Shown: one piece after another, positions 60,005-64,000 of the stretch | Layout: every line of letters begins with the position of its first letter | Numbering within the stretch: the stretch's first letter is position 1 | Position numbers and translations under genes: made by a program | Assembly: GCA_958296405.1 (NCBI GenBank) | Contig: OY282519.1 | Span: forward strand, 2,216,132-2,280,131 | DNA length: 64,000 bases | Direction of reading: 5' to 3' | Origin: an uncultured Pseudomonadales bacterium | GTDB lineage: Bacteria; Pseudomonadota; Gammaproteobacteria; Pseudomonadales; Azotimanducaceae | Notes under the pieces: generated by a model | Seen by the model: the letters and a program-made list of their open reading frames with translations, nothing else | Databases searched by the model: none | What the model was told of the DNA's origin: nothing

Positions 60005-60517
60005 ATGACGCGATCGACCGCGGCTGACGCCAATGCGACCGAGCACTGCATCGGTGTTGCCGATCTTCAACGTTACCTCGCGGGGCTAGCGGACCTCCAG
60101 CGCGACAGCAGAACGGGCAACGTTGCTCTAGCCGCGGCCATACGGTCCTTGGTGGATGCTCTGAAACCGTATCGATCTCGATCAGCGCTGGAACTGCCCG
60201 AGCTGCTTGCTGGCTTGGTCGCTCCTAGACAGCCGAAGCCGACGCAAAGGAAACCACCTGTCGAGTTGCCTTCCGGTCTGACGACCCTGACCGAGTCGGC
60301 CGTCGAGCGCGTGCTTGCAGACAACCGCTACTCAAAGAGTCAACTCGCCGATCTAGGCTTCCAGCGGTTCGGAATATCTCGCAGCAGGCTATGTCGATTG
60401 CCAAAGGTCGAAGCTGTAGAAGCTATTCGAGCCGCTCTTGAGCATCAGCGCTCGCTCGACGCAATTAGTCAGCAGGCGCAAGCAGCTGGCAGGAGACGAT
60501 CTGCGGGGTACACTTGA
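60005..60517 (+). CDS. unrecognised protein carried between direct repeats
   Basis: The 170-residue protein starts at ATG 60005. It is mostly helical by composition, with a Pro-rich middle (PRQPKPTQRKPP) and a C-terminal segment that could form a helical DNA- or protein-binding bundle (ESAVERVLADNRYSKSQLAD, RFGISRSRLCRLPKV). No signal peptide, no family recognised. It is visibly less GC-rich than its neighbours and lies in the roughly 700-bp insert between the 80-bp repeats, so it was probably acquired. Confidence 0.6.
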   Translation: MTRSTAADANATEHCIGVADLQRYLAGLADLQRDSRTGNVALAAAIRSLVDALKPYRSRSALELPELLAGLVAPRQPKPTQRKPPVELPSGLTTLTESAVERVLADNRYSKSQLADLGFQRFGISRSRLCRLPKVEAVEAIRAALEHQRSLDAISQQAQAAGRRRSAGYT

Positions 60518-60561
60518 GACACGCTGCCGGACCTCTACGCTCCATGCATTGCGGCATGGCT

Positions 60562-60642
60562 GCAGGGGCGTCTTGAGCGCGTCGTCCGATCCTCCCGCCA
60601 CGCGGGAACTGGGGAAACCCGGCTAGGTGTGGGAGAAATCCA
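60562..60642 (+). repeat. 80-bp direct repeat, right copy
   Basis: This is the second copy of 59784-59863, with a one-base length difference. It contains the intact 3' end of the PPOX-type gene on the minus strand. Confidence 0.9.
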
Positions 60643-61045
60643 TGGCGAGCCAAGTTTCCGGCTGAACCGTGACGAGCTTCGCCTTCTCTGCTCCCGGCAA
60701 GCTGTTGGCATACTGCTCGCCATCCTTCGCGCCGAGATAGCGCACTGCCATTTCCTTGAGCGCCTGTTCAGTGCAGACCTCGATGGCGGACACCGGCCCC
60801 TCAACGGAGACATAGGCATAGGGCGGCGCCTCGTTCTGCACGCAGAGCGACACTCGCGTGCCTTGGGCGAGCAGCTTCGCTTTCCGGCTATCGGGCCCCA
60901 TGATGAACCGAACTTGCTGGCCCGGCTCGTAGGCGTACCAGATGGGGGCCAGAAGCGGCCCCTTGCCGGGTTGCGGGATGGCGAGCGTGCAGACATGCAG
61001 CTCACTCAGAAAGGCTTGCTTGTCTGCTTGGGTGAGTTGGCTCAT
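60623..61045 (-). CDS. pyridoxamine 5'-phosphate oxidase-family (split-barrel flavin) protein
   Basis: The 140-residue protein has the split-barrel pattern PLLAPIWYAYEPGQQVRFIM, KAKLLAQGTRVSLCVQNEAP and YVSVEGPVSAIEV. Members bind FMN, F420 or heme and reduce or oxidise small substrates; the ligand cannot be told from this sequence. Its stop codon lies inside the right direct repeat. It is convergent with the inserted gene and followed on the same strand by no other gene. Confidence 0.87.
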   Translation of the reverse strand: MSQLTQADKQAFLSELHVCTLAIPQPGKGPLLAPIWYAYEPGQQVRFIMGPDSRKAKLLAQGTRVSLCVQNEAPPYAYVSVEGPVSAIEVCTEQALKEMAVRYLGAKDGEQYANSLPGAEKAKLVTVQPETWLAMDFSHT

Positions 61046-61087
61046 CGCATGGTTCCCAGTGTCTGTTAGCGGCGTTGGCGGCGGCGT

Positions 61088-61567
61088 TCAAGGCGCGCCT
61101 TGCTGGATCAACGCCTGCGTCGCATCCAACGACGTAGCGCCGTCGCCGGCTTCCTCGCGCTCGACGAAGGTGAGGATTGCCCGTTCATGGTCTACCAAGA
61201 ACTGCACCGCATCCCGCTCGGCTGCCGGCGCTTCGGCGAGCAACGCCTCGAAGCGTTCGATGGCGGTGTCCAGTATTGGCCGCATGGCAGACACCGCTTG
61301 GACGAACGGCATCTGGGCGTAGGCATCCACCGCCTGCAGCAGTTGCCGGGGCGTCTCCGGCGCGTCGAGGGGCATCTTCCGCGACTGCAGCAGCGCTGCC
61401 ATGCGCCGGCCGGTGACGCGCTCCAATTCAGCCAAGGTCTCCCACTTGGCGCGGGCGTCACCCTCGGCCTTTTGCGCCACTTGCTGGAAGAACGCCTCGC
61501 CCTGCAGCTCGCCGACCCAGGCTTCGTGGAGGCCGTCTGCATAGGAGACGGTGGCTTGTTCAGTCAT
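61088..61567 (-). CDS. helical protein, possibly ferritin-like
   Basis: The 159-residue all-helical protein has Glu and His positions reminiscent of a ferritin-like four-helix bundle (ELQGEAFFQQVAQKAEGD, ETLAELERVTGRRMAALL, FLVDHERAILTFVEREEAGD). The family assignment is tentative, because a complete di-iron ligand set (two ExxH) is not evident. It lies 42 bp before the PPOX-type gene on the same strand, and the two may form an operon of redox or stress proteins. Confidence 0.6.
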   Translation of the reverse strand: MTEQATVSYADGLHEAWVGELQGEAFFQQVAQKAEGDARAKWETLAELERVTGRRMAALLQSRKMPLDAPETPRQLLQAVDAYAQMPFVQAVSAMRPILDTAIERFEALLAEAPAAERDAVQFLVDHERAILTFVEREEAGDGATSLDATQALIQQGAP

Positions 61568-61648
61568 GGTGGTCTCCTCCGTATCCCTGCCGCCTGTATC
61601 CCTAGCTGCTTTTGTTGCCCTGGCTGCCTGTGAGGTGGCCCGGCGCAG

Positions 61649-62083
61649 TCAGTCCAACTGCCATTGCACAAGGGTGAACGCCGGGTCATCGTCTGCGTGG
61701 TGCTCGAACACCGCGTGCGCTGCAGCGCCGATGCGCACGGCTTGGCGCGGGTTCCCCAACAGGTTGCCAACCATGCGGATGCCGTCGCACTGCGGCAGCT
61801 CCACCAGTGCGACGAGGTACGGGCCCTGCTCCTGCAAGGCCGGATGCACCGGGTGCCAGACGCGCTCGTAGCTATAGATGCGCCCGGTTGGCGCCACCGC
61901 CTCGAAGCCCACGTCGTCGCTTAGGCAGCGGTGGCAGATCCACTCCGGCCCCCACTGCCAGCCCTTGCAAGCGTTGCAGCGCTGCACCTTCAGCACATCC
62001 TGCGCCGCGGCTTCCCAATAGGCGGCGTCCAACCCATCCGGGCGCGGCATGGGCTTCGGTAGCCCGGCGTGCAGATAACTCAC
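61649..62083 (-). CDS. DUF35 (zinc-ribbon/OB-fold) acyl-CoA-associated protein
   Basis: The 144-residue protein starts at GTG 62083, overlapping the thiolase stop. A zinc ribbon (CNACKGWQWGPEWICHRC, four Cys) precedes an OB-fold (GRIYSYERVWHP, YLVALVELPQCDGIRMVGNL). DUF35 proteins pair with lipid-transfer thiolases; in steroid side-chain degradation the pair acts as a retro-aldolase. The four-base overlap supports such a complex here. Confidence 0.88.
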   Translation of the reverse strand: MSYLHAGLPKPMPRPDGLDAAYWEAAAQDVLKVQRCNACKGWQWGPEWICHRCLSDDVGFEAVAPTGRIYSYERVWHPVHPALQEQGPYLVALVELPQCDGIRMVGNLLGNPRQAVRIGAAAHAVFEHHADDDPAFTLVQWQLD

Positions 62084-63258
62084 AGCGTTGCCTCCGAGCC
62101 AAAGATGGAGGAACTCACGGGCGTCACCATCGGGCCGGAACCCACCAAGGCGACGTCCGCGTCCGGCACTTGATTCGTTGAATCTCCCCGAATCTGGCGC
62201 ACGGCCTCGATGTTCAGCCCCAAGCCATGCATGTAGCACTCCGCGAGGTTGCCGCCGCTGGTGTTGGTGGGCAGCTTGCCGGTGGGCGCGATGAGGTTCT
62301 CCTTCACGAAGAACTCGTTGCAGGCGTCCGGCTCGCAGAAGCCGTGCTCCACCATGCTCATCAGCACGCCGCCGGTGAAGTTCTCATAGGACTGCAGCAC
62401 GTCCACGTCCGCTGGCTTCACCCCAGCCATCTCATAGAGGCGCGGCGCCACCGTCTTGAAGCAACTGGTGGCGTAGTCCGGTGTGTTGTGGGCGCTGGCG
62501 CCGGCGCGATAGTGCGAGCCAGAGACCGCGCTCAACAGGTAGGTGGGGCGATGATTCGTTTCCTTGGCGCGCTCCGCCGGCACCAGCACCATCGCCGCGG
62601 CGCCGTCGTTCTCTTGGCAGCAGTCATAAAGGCGGAAGGGTTCGACGATCCAGCGCGAGGCGTCGTACTTCTCCGCATCGAGCGGGCGGCCATGCATCAC
62701 CGCGCGCGGGTTGTTTTGCGCATGGTGATAAGAGGCGAGGGAAATGGCGCGCAGGGCGGCGGCGTCCACCCCGTGGTCGTGCATGAAGCGCGTCACGCGC
62801 ATGGCGAACATCTGCGCGGGGGACATCAGGCCGTAGGGCGCGGTGAACGCCATGTCGCCGAAGATGGCGTTGCGGCGCGGCCCTTGGCCGAAGCGCCCGA
62901 ACTGGCCTTGGGCGAGGGCGCGGAACACCACCACGCACTCCGCCATACCGGTGGCGATGGCCGCCGCGGCGTTGCCCACCGCGGCCGAACCGCCGCCGCC
63001 ACCGCCGCCCCACTGCATGTTGGCGAAGCGCAAGTCTTTGATGCCGAGCGCCGCTGCCAACCGCGACGGATCGTTCTGGTCGTTGGAGAAGGAAGCGAAG
63101 CCGTCGACGCTCTTCGGCGAGATGCCGGCGTCCTCGCAGGCCGCGATGATGGCCTGCAGGGCGAGTTTGCCTTCAGCCTCCGGCGCGCCGCCGCGCTTGT
63201 AGTACGTCGTTTCGCCGACGCCGAGCACGGCCACCTTGCCGCGCAGCGAACGTGTCAT
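62080..63258 (-). CDS. lipid-transfer-type thiolase (Ltp2/SCP-x-like), probably an aldolase
   Basis: The 392-residue protein starts at ATG 63258 after GGAGGAGAG. The thiolase fold is recognisable (VAVLGVGETTYYKRG, SGSHYRAGASAHNTPDY, YENFTGGVLMSMVEHGFCEP, TSGGNLAECYMHGLGLN). The nucleophilic Cys region is replaced by a run of glycines (GGGGGGSAAVGNAAAAIATG). YENFTGG and ECYMHG hold Tyr residues at places equivalent to the catalytic tyrosines of Ltp2 retro-aldolases. With the DUF35 partner it should cleave beta-hydroxyacyl-CoA thioesters rather than 3-ketoacyl-CoA. Confidence 0.87.
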   Translation of the reverse strand: MTRSLRGKVAVLGVGETTYYKRGGAPEAEGKLALQAIIAACEDAGISPKSVDGFASFSNDQNDPSRLAAALGIKDLRFANMQWGGGGGGGSAAVGNAAAAIATGMAECVVVFRALAQGQFGRFGQGPRRNAIFGDMAFTAPYGLMSPAQMFAMRVTRFMHDHGVDAAALRAISLASYHHAQNNPRAVMHGRPLDAEKYDASRWIVEPFRLYDCCQENDGAAAMVLVPAERAKETNHRPTYLLSAVSGSHYRAGASAHNTPDYATSCFKTVAPRLYEMAGVKPADVDVLQSYENFTGGVLMSMVEHGFCEPDACNEFFVKENLIAPTGKLPTNTSGGNLAECYMHGLGLNIEAVRQIRGDSTNQVPDADVALVGSGPMVTPVSSSIFGSEATL

Positions 63259-63406
63259 GTTCTCTCCTCCCCCTGCAAAACTGCCGCTCTCCCCCCTTCC
63301 AAACTGCCGCGCTGCGCCGAGGCTGGATGTGTGCGCCGGCGAGCGAGCTTTCGCGTTATTCTCGCACCGATCATCGTGCAACGGAACTTGCAAGGGGGAG
63401 CCTCAC

Positions 63407-64000
63407 ATGCCCATCAATCCAGAAGCCGTTGGCGCCGCCGGCGGCCCATCGCAGCGCAGTTGGACGTCCAAGGACGCGCTCTTGTACGCCGTCGGCATCG
63501 GCGCCGGCGTGGACGAGCTGGCCTTCACCACGGAGAACACCAAGGACACGCCGCAGCGCGTCTTTCCCACGTTTGCCGTGATCTTGGGCGGTGGCGGGGT
63601 GCCGATGGACAAGATCGGCAGCTTCAACCCAGCGCTCATGGTGCATGGCGAGCAGGGCATCGAACTGTTGGGCGAGATTCCGCCGGACGGCTCGCTGGAG
63701 AGCCGCGGCAAAATCGCGGCCATCTGGGACAAGGGCAGCGCCGCCGTGGTGGAGATGGAATCTGAGGCTTCAGACGCAGCCACCGGCAAGCCGCTGTTTC
63801 GGGCGCGCTCGTCGATCTTCTGCCGCGGCGAGGGCGGCTGGGGCGGCGATCGCGGGCCGTCCGCGAAGGTGGTGTTCCCAGACGCGGAACCGACGCACCA
63901 AGTCACCTACAACACGCGTGGCGACCAAGCCCTCACCTATCGCCTCTCGGGAGACCGCAATCCGCTACATTCAGACCCAGCGTTCGCGGCCTTGGGCGGC
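63407..64000 (+). CDS. MaoC-like (R)-enoyl-CoA hydratase, 3' end outside window
   Basis: The 198 visible residues start at ATG 63407 after AAGGGGGAG. They match the N-terminal half of a double hot-dog MaoC-type hydratase (DALLYAVGIGAGVDELAFTT, VHGEQGIELLGEIP, IAAIWDKGSAAVVEMESEA). The start of the second half (YRLSGDRNPLHSDPAFA) carries the catalytic Asp and His of the hydratase-2 motif. It is divergent from the thiolase/DUF35 pair, suggesting a shared acyl-CoA degradation module. Confidence 0.88.
   Translation, partial: MPINPEAVGAAGGPSQRSWTSKDALLYAVGIGAGVDELAFTTENTKDTPQRVFPTFAVILGGGGVPMDKIGSFNPALMVHGEQGIELLGEIPPDGSLESRGKIAAIWDKGSAAVVEMESEASDAATGKPLFRARSSIFCRGEGGWGGDRGPSAKVVFPDAEPTHQVTYNTRGDQALTYRLSGDRNPLHSDPAFAALGG

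Noticed and set aside
1-64000. CRISPR arrays, tRNA or rRNA genes
   Set aside because: No regularly spaced short repeats, cloverleaf-like segments or rRNA-like sequence were recognised on either strand by eye; a covariance-model scan would be needed to exclude small RNAs.

Overview
The window is a GC-rich bacterial chromosome segment with densely packed genes and no rRNA, tRNA or CRISPR array that I could see. Its gene content suggests a Gram-negative proteobacterium, probably a gammaproteobacterium of marine or symbiotic lifestyle. The signs are HspQ, ComF, lipoproteins with lipoboxes, an OmpA-type protein, TonB-receptor remnants, and many CoA-transferases, amidohydrolases and PhyH-type dioxygenases. 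The taxonomic placement is inference only.

Layout. 1-6.56 kb: a tight operon, cut at the window start, joins a PEGA-repeat/formylglycine-enzyme-like membrane protein, a small exported protein, a MotA/TolQ/ExbB-type proton channel, an unrecognised cytoplasmic protein and two paralogous von Willebrand factor A (VWA) proteins. Each VWA protein has one N-terminal transmembrane helix bearing an Asp. I regard this as the best candidate for an undescribed ion-driven envelope machine. 6.7-9.6 kb: an EmrAB-like export pair. 9.6-27.3 kb: catabolic and accessory genes (two CoA-transferase genes, one a double-domain fusion, a hydroxyacid dehydrogenase, a hydratase, an amidohydrolase, an HspQ protein, an EthD protein, MFS carriers, a D-aminoacylase-like enzyme and an aldolase) plus a lone nuclease of the phosphorothioate-sensing HNH type.

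27.3-46.6 kb is an accessory island. An IS1202/ISNCY-like element with a 15-bp target duplication and an ATPase-Toprim (OLD-like) gene sit between an intact aldolase gene and a truncated second copy of its 5' half. Next come a lipoprotein gene with a G14 tract in its putative promoter and an internal amber codon, secreted repeat proteins, a four-gene envelope operon of unknown function (33.9-38.1 kb), and three overlapping small genes including a 54-residue ankyrin protein. An AbiEi/AbiEii toxin-antitoxin pair follows, whose toxin lacks one catalytic Asp. The island ends with a PLD-like protein, a frameshifted membrane protein and a chimeric wreck of a sulfatase and a TonB-dependent receptor.

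46.7-64 kb returns to catabolic and housekeeping genes: a DUF1330-haloalkane dehalogenase fusion, YjbQ, ComF, a cyclase, a two-subunit GMC dehydrogenase, a methyltransferase, a phosphoesterase, two amidohydrolases, an MFS carrier and a PhyH dioxygenase. An unrecognised gene is inserted between 80-bp direct repeats at 59.8-60.6 kb. The window ends in a thiolase/DUF35 pair and a MaoC-like gene running off the edge. Together the catabolic genes look like a broad capacity to activate, oxidise and cleave acyl-CoA, halogenated and cyclic substrates.
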